Program-made: the position numbers and the translations under genes
In this document: piece after piece, positions 8,464 to 16,758 of the stretch
How positions within the stretch are numbered: position 1 is the stretch's first letter
Layout of the letters: each line of letters starts with the position of its first letter
NCBI RefSeq assembly: GCF_000723165.1
Contig: NZ_HG322949.1
Span: 4,639,711 to 4,703,710, forward strand
Source of the DNA: Janthinobacterium agaricidamnosum NBRC 102515 = DSM 9628
GTDB taxonomy: Bacteria > Pseudomonadota > Gammaproteobacteria > Burkholderiales > Burkholderiaceae_D
DNA: 64,000 bases
Direction: 5' to 3'
The notes under the pieces: model-generated
The model's input: the letters and a program-made list of their open reading frames with translations, nothing else
Databases searched by the model: none
Told to the model about the DNA's origin: nothing

Positions 8464-10272
8464 TTATTTAGCCAGCGCCGGGTCGATATCGATGTATTGG
8501 AATTCCTCCAGCAGCACTGGATGCTTCTTGTAGCCGAGCACGGTCTTTTGCGCCAGCATATTGCGGTAGCGGGCATAGCCGATCAGCGAACCGGCGTTCA
8601 CTTCCAGCTGGCGTGCCATCTTGTGGTACAGCGCGTCGCGTTCCGGACCGTCCGGCAATTTCTGGCTGGCGGCATACCATTGGTCATATACCGGGTCCTG
8701 GTAACAGCCATTGTTATTCTGCTTGGCGTTCGGACCGTAAAACAATTGCATGAAGTTATCGCCGTCCGGATAGTCGGCAATCCATGGCGCGGTACGCGTC
8801 TGCAACTTGCAATTCTTTTCCTCTTTCATGATGTCGCTGAAAATCATGCGGTCGTTTTCCATCCTGATGCCGATCGCGTTGTAGGTCTTGCGCCACATCT
8901 CGGCTTGCAGCACGCCATTGGCTTCGTTGCGCGACACATAGCGGATCAGCAGCGGCTTGCCGTCCGGCAAAGTCCGCCAGCCATCCGCGCCCTTCTTGTA
9001 GCCGAATTTGTCGAGCAGCTTGTTGGCCAGCACCGGATCGTATTGCAGCAAGCTCTTGTATTTGGGATCGTAGCCGACCACGCCCGGCGGGATCGGATAG
9101 TCGAGGCGCTGGGCCTGGCCATTCCACACGATGCGGATTTCCTCATCGATATTGTGGGCCATCGCAATCGCGCGGCGCAGTGCGATTTTCTCTTTCGAGA
9201 AACCGCCCAGTACCGGATCTTCCATATTCCAGTAGTAATACGTCATTTCCGGATCCAACAGGCGCGACAGTTGCACGCCCTTGGTCGCCAGTTCCGGCCG
9301 CAACTTGCCGTCGAGCATCGCTTTCGGCGCCAGCGGACCATCCAGCCAGAACAGGTCGGTGCCGCCGCTCTGGAATGACAGCCAGCGCGACTGATCTTCG
9401 ATCATCACGCTGATCTCGATGCGGCCGATTTGCGGTATCTTCTTGCCCTTCATCTGGGCCACGATGCGCTGGTCGTCGGGATCGTCGCCAGCCTGGAAAT
9501 TCCAGGTTTCCGGCAAATGGTCGGTGTTTTCATTCAAGACGATGCGGTTGCCGCGCACCCACTCGCCCAATTTATAAAAGGCGCTGCCGACCGGGTTCGA
9601 CGCGACCTCGCCCTTGATATCGCCATATTTCTCGACCACTTCGCGCGCCAGCGCCGACGTCGGCTGATGCGCCAGCACCATCGGCAAATTGAAGTCGGTC
9701 TGTTTCAGGTGGATACGCAGCGTGTACGGATCGAGGATCTCGAAACCGGCGACATTCTTGTCGTAATCGAGTTTATTGGTTTTCTTGGCTTCTGCCGCCA
9801 ACTCATCAAAGCCGACGATCTTGTTTTCAAACAGCCAGCTATGCGGCGACGCCAGGCGCGGATCGAACAAGCGCTTCCAGGAATACACAAAGTCGGCCAT
9901 CGTCAATTCGCGGCGCTTGCCCTTGAACGCTGGATCGGGCGTAAACAAGATGCCCTTTTTCAAGCGGATGGTGTACGTCTTGCCATCGGCCGAAATTTCC
10001 GGCAGCGCGGCGGCCGCTTGCGGCACGATCCTGGCCGGACGCGCCAGGTAGTCATAGGTATACAGCGTGTCGAACATCGCCTGGACAATCAGGTTGCTGT
10101 ACAGGTCGCGCGCGGTGGCTGGATCAAAACCAGTTTCGGCGGCCGGTAAGATATAGCGCAAAACCTTGACCGGCGCTTTGGCGGCGGCCGCGGCGCTGGC
10201 GGCCAGCGGCGTGATACCGGCCATGCCGATACAGGCGGCCAGCGCCAGGCGGCGTATCCATGGTGACTTCAT
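8464..10272 (-). CDS. Peptide-type ABC transporter substrate-binding protein (first copy)
   Basis: A family 5 solute-binding protein and first gene of the importer operon, 602 residues from the ATG at 10272. The open frame extends to 10287, but the internal start is preferred because GGAAAGG lies 7 bases before it and the signal peptide then begins MKSPWIRRLALAACIG, as in the paralogue at the other end of the operon. The signal peptide ends near a run of alanines. Conserved blocks shared with the paralogue run along the whole length, so the two arose by duplication. It delivers the ligand to the permease pair. Expected ligand is an oligopeptide; the family also covers other compounds, so this is not certain. 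Confidence 0.92.
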   Translation of the reverse strand: MKSPWIRRLALAACIGMAGITPLAASAAAAAKAPVKVLRYILPAAETGFDPATARDLYSNLIVQAMFDTLYTYDYLARPARIVPQAAAALPEISADGKTYTIRLKKGILFTPDPAFKGKRRELTMADFVYSWKRLFDPRLASPHSWLFENKIVGFDELAAEAKKTNKLDYDKNVAGFEILDPYTLRIHLKQTDFNLPMVLAHQPTSALAREVVEKYGDIKGEVASNPVGSAFYKLGEWVRGNRIVLNENTDHLPETWNFQAGDDPDDQRIVAQMKGKKIPQIGRIEISVMIEDQSRWLSFQSGGTDLFWLDGPLAPKAMLDGKLRPELATKGVQLSRLLDPEMTYYYWNMEDPVLGGFSKEKIALRRAIAMAHNIDEEIRIVWNGQAQRLDYPIPPGVVGYDPKYKSLLQYDPVLANKLLDKFGYKKGADGWRTLPDGKPLLIRYVSRNEANGVLQAEMWRKTYNAIGIRMENDRMIFSDIMKEEKNCKLQTRTAPWIADYPDGDNFMQLFYGPNAKQNNNGCYQDPVYDQWYAASQKLPDGPERDALYHKMARQLEVNAGSLIGYARYRNMLAQKTVLGYKKHPVLLEEFQYIDIDPALAK

Positions 10273-10312
10273 GTAAAACCTTTCCATCTCTGTTATTTCC
10301 GCATTGAATTAG

Positions 10313-10328
10313 TGCACTGTGATCGCCA
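10313..10328 (-). promoter_or_regulatory. Candidate sigma-54 promoter of the ABC importer operon
   Basis: On the minus strand TGGCGATCACAGTGCA has GG and GC separated by exactly 10 bases, with TGGC at -24 and TGCA at -12, as in sigma-54 promoters. It lies about 40 bases before the chosen start of the first binding-protein gene. The intervening positions deviate from the best consensus, and I see no clear activator sites upstream, so this is a candidate only. Peptide importers are often under nitrogen control. Confidence 0.4.
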
Positions 10329-10519
10329 TCCGCTGGATTGCAGCCGACAGCTTCCAAGTTCCATCCCTGTGGCGCAAACTCTACGCAAGATTTGTGCCTT
10401 GCCCGCAAGGTACAGGCGTTTCCCCGCCGCGTCAAAAAAAGGCGTAACGATAACGCATATTTCGCGCCTCAGGCTTAAGGCATGGGGGTTGAAAAAGACC
10501 GTGATGCAGCGCAACATAG

Positions 10520-10531
10520 TTGTCTAGACAT
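10520..10531. promoter_or_regulatory. Palindromic operator candidate TTGTCTAGACAT
   Basis: A 10-base perfect palindrome TGTCTAGACA with flanking T/T. It resembles sites of GntR/HutC-type regulators such as the GlcNAc regulators NagQ and DasR, whose core is GTCTAGAC. It stands between the divergent ABC operon and the TonB receptor, so it could control either. No regulator gene is adjacent. Confidence 0.35.
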
Positions 10532-10627
10532 GACATTGCTGCGACGCAGCAAATTGACACAAAAACATATCCGTAGGAACCCTTACGTTGCTTCTCATTG
10601 TAAAGTTGAAATCTAAAAAATTTCAAT

Positions 10628-10661
10628 ATGCTGCTTTGCAGCATTTATTTTTTATTTTTTT
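10628..10661 (+). terminator. Terminator-like hairpin inside the upstream region of the first TBDR
   Basis: ATGCTGC (10628-10634) and GCAGCAT (10638-10644) form a 7-base stem with a 3-base loop, followed by a long T-rich tail up to about 10661. It has the form of a Rho-independent terminator reading rightwards, yet no gene precedes it on this strand. It could end a small RNA, end read-through, or act as a leader attenuator if transcription of the receptor starts further left. Confidence 0.4.
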
Positions 10662-10722
10662 GATATTCCTAAAAAAGCATCGAAAATTATGTTGTTTCTA
10701 TGCCGAATAAGAACGCTCTTCG

Positions 10723-10752
10723 TTGACACTCAAAGCCGCCAAGTGGTCTTAT
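10723..10752 (+). promoter_or_regulatory. Candidate sigma-70 promoter of the first TBDR
   Basis: A perfect -35 box TTGACA at 10723-10728, an 18-base spacer and the -10-like TCTTAT (four of six consensus bases). It would give a leader of about 120 bases before the start codon at 10882. Confidence 0.35.
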
Positions 10753-10881
10753 GACCCCGAGGAAAAATAACTGAATAGAATTTTTCCACATCGATTGCCG
10801 ACGCAGCAATCGCCTTTGAAAAAAAATGCCGAACGTCTTGCTTACCCGGCCGGACCGACGGTTTTAATGGGAGTTTTGAGA

Positions 10882-13656
10882 ATGATGATGGAAAAAGCTA
10901 TATCCCGCTCGGTACGCCTGATTTGCTCAGGTGGTATTGCTGCGGTCACCCTCGGCATGCTGGCGCAGCCGGCCATGGCGCAAGACGCCAACGTGCAGCG
11001 GGTGGAAGTCACCGGGTCGAGCATCAAGCGCGCCACCGCCGAAACCGCGTCGCCGGTACAAATCATCACCAGTGACGACTTGCTCAAATCGGGCAAGGCG
11101 ACGGTCTCCGAATACCTGCAAACCCTGACCGCCGATGGCGCAGGTTCGCTGCCTACCGGCTTCGGCAACGGTTTTGCCGCCGGTTCCACCGCGATTTCGC
11201 TGCGTGGCCTGGGTGCGACCTCGACGCTGGTACTGCTGAACGGCCGCCGCATGGCGCCGTTCGCCCGCGCCGACGATGGCCAGAAAAGCTTCACCGACCT
11301 GTCGACCATCCCGATGCAAATCGTCGAGCGGATCGAGATCCTGAAAGACGGCGCTTCGTCCACCTACGGCGCCGATGCGATCGCCGGCGTGGTCAACATC
11401 ATCTTGCGCAAGGACTTCGAAGGCTTGACCGTCAAAGCCGATAGCGGCATTTCCGGCTATGGCGACGACAAGCAGAACAAAGCCTCGATCACGTATGGCA
11501 AGGGCAACCTTGAGACCGACAAATATAACTTCGTCATCAACGCCGAATACAACCAGTCGGACATGCTGATGAATACCGACCGGTCCAGCCGCAAATGGAT
11601 CGGCAAGAGCGACCTGCGCGCCTATGGCTATCCGCTGTCGAACCAGTTCACCACCGGCCAGCTTACCAGCAACCCCGGCGCCAGCCCCACCGGTTCGATC
11701 TTCAATCCGAATACCGGCAAGTATGTTTCCCTGCCGGGCTGCTCCGCACTGTCGACCACCACGCCGCAAGACCCGAATGGCGGCTGCGCATGGAACCAGG
11801 ATCAGTTCCGCTCGATGCAGCCCAAGATCGAGTCGGTCAATCTCTACACCCGCGGCACCTGGCAGCTCAATAGCGAGACCCAGGCTTACGCCGAAGCCGG
11901 CTACTCGAAGCGCGATACCGCCTTTACCGTGATCCCGCCTTCGGTCAGCCAGGTTGTCGCCTTTCCTGGCGGCGTAATCAACTATGGCGCCGGCGCCAAT
12001 GCCGTGCAACTGGCCGCGTCTCATCCGCAAAATCCGTATGGCCAGGCGGTCAACCTGCGCTATTCCGCATTCGACGTGGGCCCGAGCACACGCCAGGCCA
12101 ATAACGAGTTCAGCCGCTTCGTGGTCGGCCTCAAAGGTTCGGCGATGGGCTGGGATTACGATACCGGCTTCACCCACTCCGAATCAAAGCTGCACCTCGA
12201 TTACAGCAATATGCTGAACATGAAAGTGCTCAAGGCCGCATTGGGCGATCCAACCAGCAAGTACTTCCCGTACTACATCGGTTCGCAGGCGTACAAGAAC
12301 CCGGCTTCGCTGTATGCCGCCATGGTGACCCACGCCACCTCCGATTCGACCACCAAGCTCGACATCATCGACTTCAAGGCATCGCGTGAACTGTTCGCCC
12401 TGCCGGGCGGTAACCTGGGTATCGCGGTCGGCGCGGAACACCGGCGCGATAAACTCGACAATCCTTCGCTGTCGGGCACCGAAGACGGCTCGATCAACAC
12501 CAGCTATGTGGCCGCCAAAGGTGACAGCAAAGTGTCCGCGGTATTCGTCGAACTGCTGGCGCCGGTACTGAAAACAGTGGAATTGTCGGGCGCAGTACGT
12601 TACGACAAATACGACAACTTCTCGTCGACCACGCCAAAACTGGGCGCCAAATGGACCCCGCTGAAAACCTTCGCCTTGCGCGGCACGTATTCGGAAGGTT
12701 TCCGCGCACCCGGCCCAGCGGAAAGCAATAGCAGCTCGCAATCGACCGGCAACTCGACCGTGCGCGATCCTATCCGTTGCCCGAACGGCAAGAAACTGCC
12801 TGGCGCCGACGATGCGGATTGCAGCATCACGATCTCGGCAATCAAAGTCGGCAATCCGGATCTGCGTCCTGAAACGTCCAAAGGCTACACCCTGGGCATG
12901 GTATGGGATCCGATCGACAACCTGAGCCTGTCGCTGGACGGCTGGAAAATCAAACGCAGCGATGAAATCAATCCAACGACCTACAGCGATGCAGCCGCCT
13001 TGCCTAGCGCGGTCCGCAATCCGAACAATAACCTGACCATCAACGGCGTCGTGGTGCCGAACACGGGCAGCTTGTTGATCGTCAATGCGCCCTACCGCAA
13101 CTCGAGCTTCACCGAAATCAAAGGTGTCGACCTGGATGTGAAACAACGCTTGCGCCTGGGCGCATACGGCCGCGCCACCATCGGCCTGACCTGGACCCAC
13201 GTCGCCTCGTGGGTACGTGCCGAATCGGACACGGCACGCTCTCAATATGCCGGCACCCATGGCAATTGCGATACGTCGGACTGCGCCGGCACGCCGAAAG
13301 ACAAGATCAACGTCACCGGTTCCTGGGACCTGGGCAACTGGAATGTCAGCGGCATCATCAATTACCGCTCCGACATGAAGAACGTGCGGGTTGAAGGCGA
13401 TCCTTGCGCCTCCCAGTTGACGGACGGTACGCCTGCGCCTAACGGTTGCAAGATCGCATCGTTCACCACGCTCGATCTGTCGACACGCTGGAATTACAGC
13501 AAGCAACTGCAATTGTTCGCGTCGATCAACAACGTGACCGATAAAGTTGCGCCACTCGATCCATTGACTTACGGCGGCATCAGCTACAACCCGATGGACG
13601 CCAGCGGCGCCATCGGCCGCTACTTCAAGGTCGGCGCCAGCTACAAATTCTTTTAA
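10882..13656 (+). CDS. TonB-dependent outer-membrane receptor (subfamily A)
   Basis: A 924-residue TonB-dependent receptor. The start is the first of three ATGs at 10882, behind GGAGTTTTGAGA, a leader sequence also seen before the next receptor. A signal peptide ends at MLAQPAMA|QD, followed by the TonB-box-like VQRVEVTGSSIKR. The plug domain shows ISLRGLGATSTLVLLNGRRMAP and VERIEILKDGASSTYGADAIAGVVN. The rest is the 22-strand beta barrel, ending in an aromatic residue (YKFF) as needed for outer-membrane assembly. Its C-terminal block (KVAPLDPLTYGGISYNPMD) places it with the receptors at 18248 and 35723. It should import a large substrate (siderophore, oligosaccharide or peptide) using TonB energy. 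No catabolic or siderophore genes lie beside it to reveal the ligand. Confidence 0.92.
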   Translation: MMMEKAISRSVRLICSGGIAAVTLGMLAQPAMAQDANVQRVEVTGSSIKRATAETASPVQIITSDDLLKSGKATVSEYLQTLTADGAGSLPTGFGNGFAAGSTAISLRGLGATSTLVLLNGRRMAPFARADDGQKSFTDLSTIPMQIVERIEILKDGASSTYGADAIAGVVNIILRKDFEGLTVKADSGISGYGDDKQNKASITYGKGNLETDKYNFVINAEYNQSDMLMNTDRSSRKWIGKSDLRAYGYPLSNQFTTGQLTSNPGASPTGSIFNPNTGKYVSLPGCSALSTTTPQDPNGGCAWNQDQFRSMQPKIESVNLYTRGTWQLNSETQAYAEAGYSKRDTAFTVIPPSVSQVVAFPGGVINYGAGANAVQLAASHPQNPYGQAVNLRYSAFDVGPSTRQANNEFSRFVVGLKGSAMGWDYDTGFTHSESKLHLDYSNMLNMKVLKAALGDPTSKYFPYYIGSQAYKNPASLYAAMVTHATSDSTTKLDIIDFKASRELFALPGGNLGIAVGAEHRRDKLDNPSLSGTEDGSINTSYVAAKGDSKVSAVFVELLAPVLKTVELSGAVRYDKYDNFSSTTPKLGAKWTPLKTFALRGTYSEGFRAPGPAESNSSSQSTGNSTVRDPIRCPNGKKLPGADDADCSITISAIKVGNPDLRPETSKGYTLGMVWDPIDNLSLSLDGWKIKRSDEINPTTYSDAAALPSAVRNPNNNLTINGVVVPNTGSLLIVNAPYRNSSFTEIKGVDLDVKQRLRLGAYGRATIGLTWTHVASWVRAESDTARSQYAGTHGNCDTSDCAGTPKDKINVTGSWDLGNWNVSGIINYRSDMKNVRVEGDPCASQLTDGTPAPNGCKIASFTTLDLSTRWNYSKQLQLFASINNVTDKVAPLDPLTYGGISYNPMDASGAIGRYFKVGASYKFF

Positions 13657-13680
13657 TTCGCACTTGAATTAAATCAGCAA

Positions 13681-13710
13681 GGGACGGTGAGTGATCACCG
13701 TCCCTTTTTT
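13681..13710 (+). terminator. Rho-independent terminator of the first TBDR
   Basis: GGGACGGTGA and TCACCGTCCC form a perfect 10-base stem around GTGA, followed directly by six T residues. It lies 24 bases after the receptor stop codon. Confidence 0.9.
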
Positions 13711-14039
13711 ATTGCCCCCTCTCTGCTCCCTGCCTCTCATCGTCGTCCCTCGCGCCATCCTTCCACCCCGGCCGTCGTCACCAGGCCAGCACAATCAGCG
13801 CCATTCTTGCAAAATCTCAAATATCTTTTCCGCAATTGTTGTTTAAACACACAAACGTCTATGCAATGTTGACTTTTTGTCGATCAAATAGTTACATTCC
13901 ATGGATGCAAAATGGTAAACATTTTTCGTTGATTTTTTATTACATGATGTAATGGCCAAACAGCCGTTCGCCTTGTCTGGCGACGCCGCCGGCCGTTTTC
14001 AATCTAGTCACCCGTGCTGTTCCATCTGGAGTTTTGAAT
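13711..14039. other. Intergenic leader of the second TBDR
   Basis: About 330 bases with no gene. The left third is C/T-rich and featureless. The right part is AT-rich and holds TTACAT-containing sites (TTACAT at about 13891-13896 and the palindrome at 13939-13953), and then the ribosome-binding site GGAG at 14028-14031. Confidence 0.6.
13939..13953. promoter_or_regulatory. Palindromic operator candidate ATTACATGATGTAAT
   Basis: Perfect 7-base arms around a single G. It is about 87 bases before the start codon of the second TBDR. Related TGTAACA/TGTTACA inverted repeats lie before the other two members of the same receptor subfamily, which points to a common DNA-binding regulator. The regulator is not identified. 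Confidence 0.45.
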
Positions 14040-16694
14040 ATGATCAGAGAAATACCGCTATCCCGCTCGATCCGCATCATCTGCGCCGCAGGCCTCGGCT
14101 TGCTGGCCTTGCCGGTGCTGGCCCAGGAAGCCGCGCCTGAAACGGTGCAACGCGTCGAAATCACCGGGTCGTCGATCAAACGGCTGGTATCGGAAACCGC
14201 CAATCCGCTCACCGTCTTCAAGGCGGAAGAATTCGCCAAGCAAGGCTTGACGACGGCGCAGGAAGTACTCAGCAAGATTCCATCGAATGCATCGAGCCTG
14301 GGCAGCGGCAACGCGGTCGGCGGCAATACCAGCGGCTTGCCGACCGGCGGCCAGGCCAGCGCCGACTTGCGCGGCCTGGGCGGCGACAAAACCCTGGTCC
14401 TGCTGAATGGCCGGCGCATCGCCAACCATCCATACGACGGCGCCAGCGTCGACTTGAACATCATCCCGATTTCCGCGCTGGACCGGGTCGAAGTGCTGCG
14501 CGACGGCGCCTCGGCGATCTACGGCACCGACGCGATCGGCGGCGTGATCAACTTCATCACCAAGCGCTCGATCAATGTCACCAATATCACCGCCGAACTG
14601 ATAACACCGGAACACAAGGGCGGCGCCGAGCAGCGCATCAACCTGTCGTCCGGCTTCGGCAAGCTCGATACCCAGGGCTACAACATCTTCGGCGTGCTCG
14701 ATTATCACAAGCAAGGCGTGCTGACTTCGCAAGACCGCGATTTCTCGAAAACCGGCATCATCCCGAACCGCGGCCTGGCCTTGACCAGCGGCACCACCTT
14801 CCCCGGTAATTATTTCGATCCAGGTTCAGGCGTCACCGGCAATCCGGGTTTCGCCAGCGGTTGCAACCCGCCGCTGTCGGTGCCGGGAAACGGCACTTGC
14901 CGCCAGGATTACACGCGCCAGATCGACGATTTGCCGAAGCAGGAACAATTGGCATTCTTCGGCAAGGGCGCCTTCAAGCTTGGCGACGGCCACCTGGCCA
15001 CCGTCGAGTATTTGCACTCCGAGAACAAGGTCCAGTCGCGCACCGCGCCCCCGCCGCAAATCGAACTGGTGCTGCCGAATACCAGCAAGTATTACCCGGG
15101 TAATCCTGGCGGCGGCGTGCCGGCCCAGGCCGGCCTGTCGGGCCAGCCATTGATCGTCAACTGGCGCCCGACCGAGGCGGGGCAACGGCAAATCGATTCG
15201 AAAGGCACGGCCGACCGGCTGGTGCTGGCGCTGGAAGGCGAACTGGCCGGCTGGGACTATAAAACCGGCCTGACCTATTCGATCAGCAAATCGGCGGAAA
15301 ACTTTACCGGCGGTTATGTGCAAGACGCATCGTTCGCGGCCGGCGTGCGCAACGGCATCCTCAATCCATTCGCCGCGCAAGACGCGGCCGGCGCCGCCTA
15401 CCTGGCCAGCACCGCATTGCGTGGCGAGGTGCAAAACGCCAAGGTCACCACCACCGGTTTCGATATCAAGGGCAGCCGCGAATTGACGCAACTGGCCGGC
15501 GGCCCGCTGGCGATCGCGCTGGGCGGCGAATTGCGCCATGAAAAAGCCGCCTTCAACGTCAACCGCGATATCGCCAGCCAGGCCACCAGTTCCGGCCTGT
15601 CCGGCTCGCAGTCGAAAGACGGTTCGCGCAATATCGAAGCGGTGTTCGGCGAAGTCAACTTGCCGCTGATTAAGGACCTGGAAGTCAACCTGGCGGTGCG
15701 TTTCGATAACTACAGCGACGTCGGCAATACCACCAACCCGAAACTGGGCGTGCGTTACCAGGCCAGCAAACAAGTCGTGCTGCGCGGTTCGGCCAGCACC
15801 GGCTTCCGCGCGCCGACGCTGTTTGAAAAAAATGCGCCGCCATCGAAAAACGATACCAACGATAGCTACGACGATCCGATCCTGTGCCCGGGCGGCAAGC
15901 CGACGCCGGCCGCCAATCCGCTGCGCGATTGCGATTTGCAGCAATTCAAGCTGCAAGGCGGCAATGCCAACCTGAAACCGGAAAAATCGAAAACCTTCGC
16001 CTTCGGCGTGGTGCTGGAACCGATCCCGGAAATCACCGTGGCGCTCGATTACTGGAATATCCATTTGAAGGACAAGATCGCCGCGTTGCCGGAACAATCG
16101 ATCTACGGCAACTATGAGAAATACAAGGCCTTGTTCTTGCGCAATCCGGACGGTTCGCCGTACGCGATCCTGGACTTGAACGACAACCTGGGCGAGGTCA
16201 AGACCGACGGTATCGATGTCAGCTTGAATGCACGTTTGCCGCGCACCAATGGTTACGGCGACTTCAGCCTGTCGGTGGATGGCACTTATGTCCACAAATA
16301 CGATTACCAGAACGAGCGCGATGGCGCATTCATCAGCAACGTCGGACGTTACGCCGATAATAATCCAGTGTTCCGCTGGAAACATACGGCGGCGCTGAAC
16401 TGGCGCCTGGGCAATTGGGGCGCGACCGTGTCGCAAACCTATAAGTCGCGCTATACCGACCAGAACAATGTCGATGCGCAATACCAGCACGATGTGTCGT
16501 CGTACAGCTTGTGGAATCTGTCGGGCAGCTACACCGGCTTCAAGGGCGTGCTGGTGACGGCGGGTGTCAAGAACCTGTTCGACAAGGAACCGCCATTCTC
16601 CAACCAGGGCTCGCTGTTCCAGAAGGGTTACGATCCGCGCTACACCGACCCGGTCGGCCGCGCGTTCTACCTGCGCGGCAGCTACACGTTTTAA
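14040..16694 (+). CDS. TonB-dependent outer-membrane receptor (subfamily B)
   Basis: An 884-residue TonB-dependent receptor. The start is the ATG at 14040, eight bases behind GGAG; the frame opens slightly earlier at a TTG that is not needed. Signal peptide ends near LLALPVLA|QE. A TonB-box-like VQRVEITGSSIKR follows, then a plug domain with ADLRGLGGDKTLVLLNGRR and VEVLRDGASAIYGTDAIGGVIN. The beta barrel ends with AGVKNLFDKEPPFSNQ and GRAFYLRGSYTF. That ending, different from the subfamily A receptors on either side, matches the receptors at 41926 and 45443. Ligand unknown. Confidence 0.92.
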   Translation: MIREIPLSRSIRIICAAGLGLLALPVLAQEAAPETVQRVEITGSSIKRLVSETANPLTVFKAEEFAKQGLTTAQEVLSKIPSNASSLGSGNAVGGNTSGLPTGGQASADLRGLGGDKTLVLLNGRRIANHPYDGASVDLNIIPISALDRVEVLRDGASAIYGTDAIGGVINFITKRSINVTNITAELITPEHKGGAEQRINLSSGFGKLDTQGYNIFGVLDYHKQGVLTSQDRDFSKTGIIPNRGLALTSGTTFPGNYFDPGSGVTGNPGFASGCNPPLSVPGNGTCRQDYTRQIDDLPKQEQLAFFGKGAFKLGDGHLATVEYLHSENKVQSRTAPPPQIELVLPNTSKYYPGNPGGGVPAQAGLSGQPLIVNWRPTEAGQRQIDSKGTADRLVLALEGELAGWDYKTGLTYSISKSAENFTGGYVQDASFAAGVRNGILNPFAAQDAAGAAYLASTALRGEVQNAKVTTTGFDIKGSRELTQLAGGPLAIALGGELRHEKAAFNVNRDIASQATSSGLSGSQSKDGSRNIEAVFGEVNLPLIKDLEVNLAVRFDNYSDVGNTTNPKLGVRYQASKQVVLRGSASTGFRAPTLFEKNAPPSKNDTNDSYDDPILCPGGKPTPAANPLRDCDLQQFKLQGGNANLKPEKSKTFAFGVVLEPIPEITVALDYWNIHLKDKIAALPEQSIYGNYEKYKALFLRNPDGSPYAILDLNDNLGEVKTDGIDVSLNARLPRTNGYGDFSLSVDGTYVHKYDYQNERDGAFISNVGRYADNNPVFRWKHTAALNWRLGNWGATVSQTYKSRYTDQNNVDAQYQHDVSSYSLWNLSGSYTGFKGVLVTAGVKNLFDKEPPFSNQGSLFQKGYDPRYTDPVGRAFYLRGSYTF

Positions 16695-16710
16695 TTTAAA
16701 ACGCGCTTGA

Positions 16711-16747
16711 AAAACCGCCGCCGGCAGCGATGCCGGCGGCGGTTTTT
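16711..16747. terminator. Bidirectional terminator between the second TBDR and aroG
   Basis: AAAACCGCCGCCGGCA and TGCCGGCGGCGGTTTT form a 16-base perfect stem around GCGA, followed by T residues on the plus strand and matched by A residues on the other side. It serves both convergent genes. Confidence 0.9.
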
Positions 16748-16758
16748 ATTTTATCGGC

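Larger units (their letters stand above)
10288..10881. other. Long divergent intergenic region between the ABC operon and the first TBDR
   Basis: About 590 bases without a gene. It holds the sigma-54-like site for the ABC operon (10313-10328), the palindrome TTGTCTAGACAT (10520-10531), a hairpin with a T-rich tail (10628-10661), and a sigma-70-like promoter pointing to the receptor (TTGACA at 10723-10728, 18 bases, TCTTAT at 10747-10752). The right half is strongly AT-rich. The receptor reading frame stays open back to 10795, but that extension is not needed for a signal peptide and lacks a ribosome-binding site. Confidence 0.6.

Noticed and set aside
10795..10881. N-terminal extension of the first TBDR to 10795
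   Set aside because: It would add 29 residues before a complete signal peptide and has no ribosome-binding site; the ATG at 10882 has one and matches the related gene at 14040.
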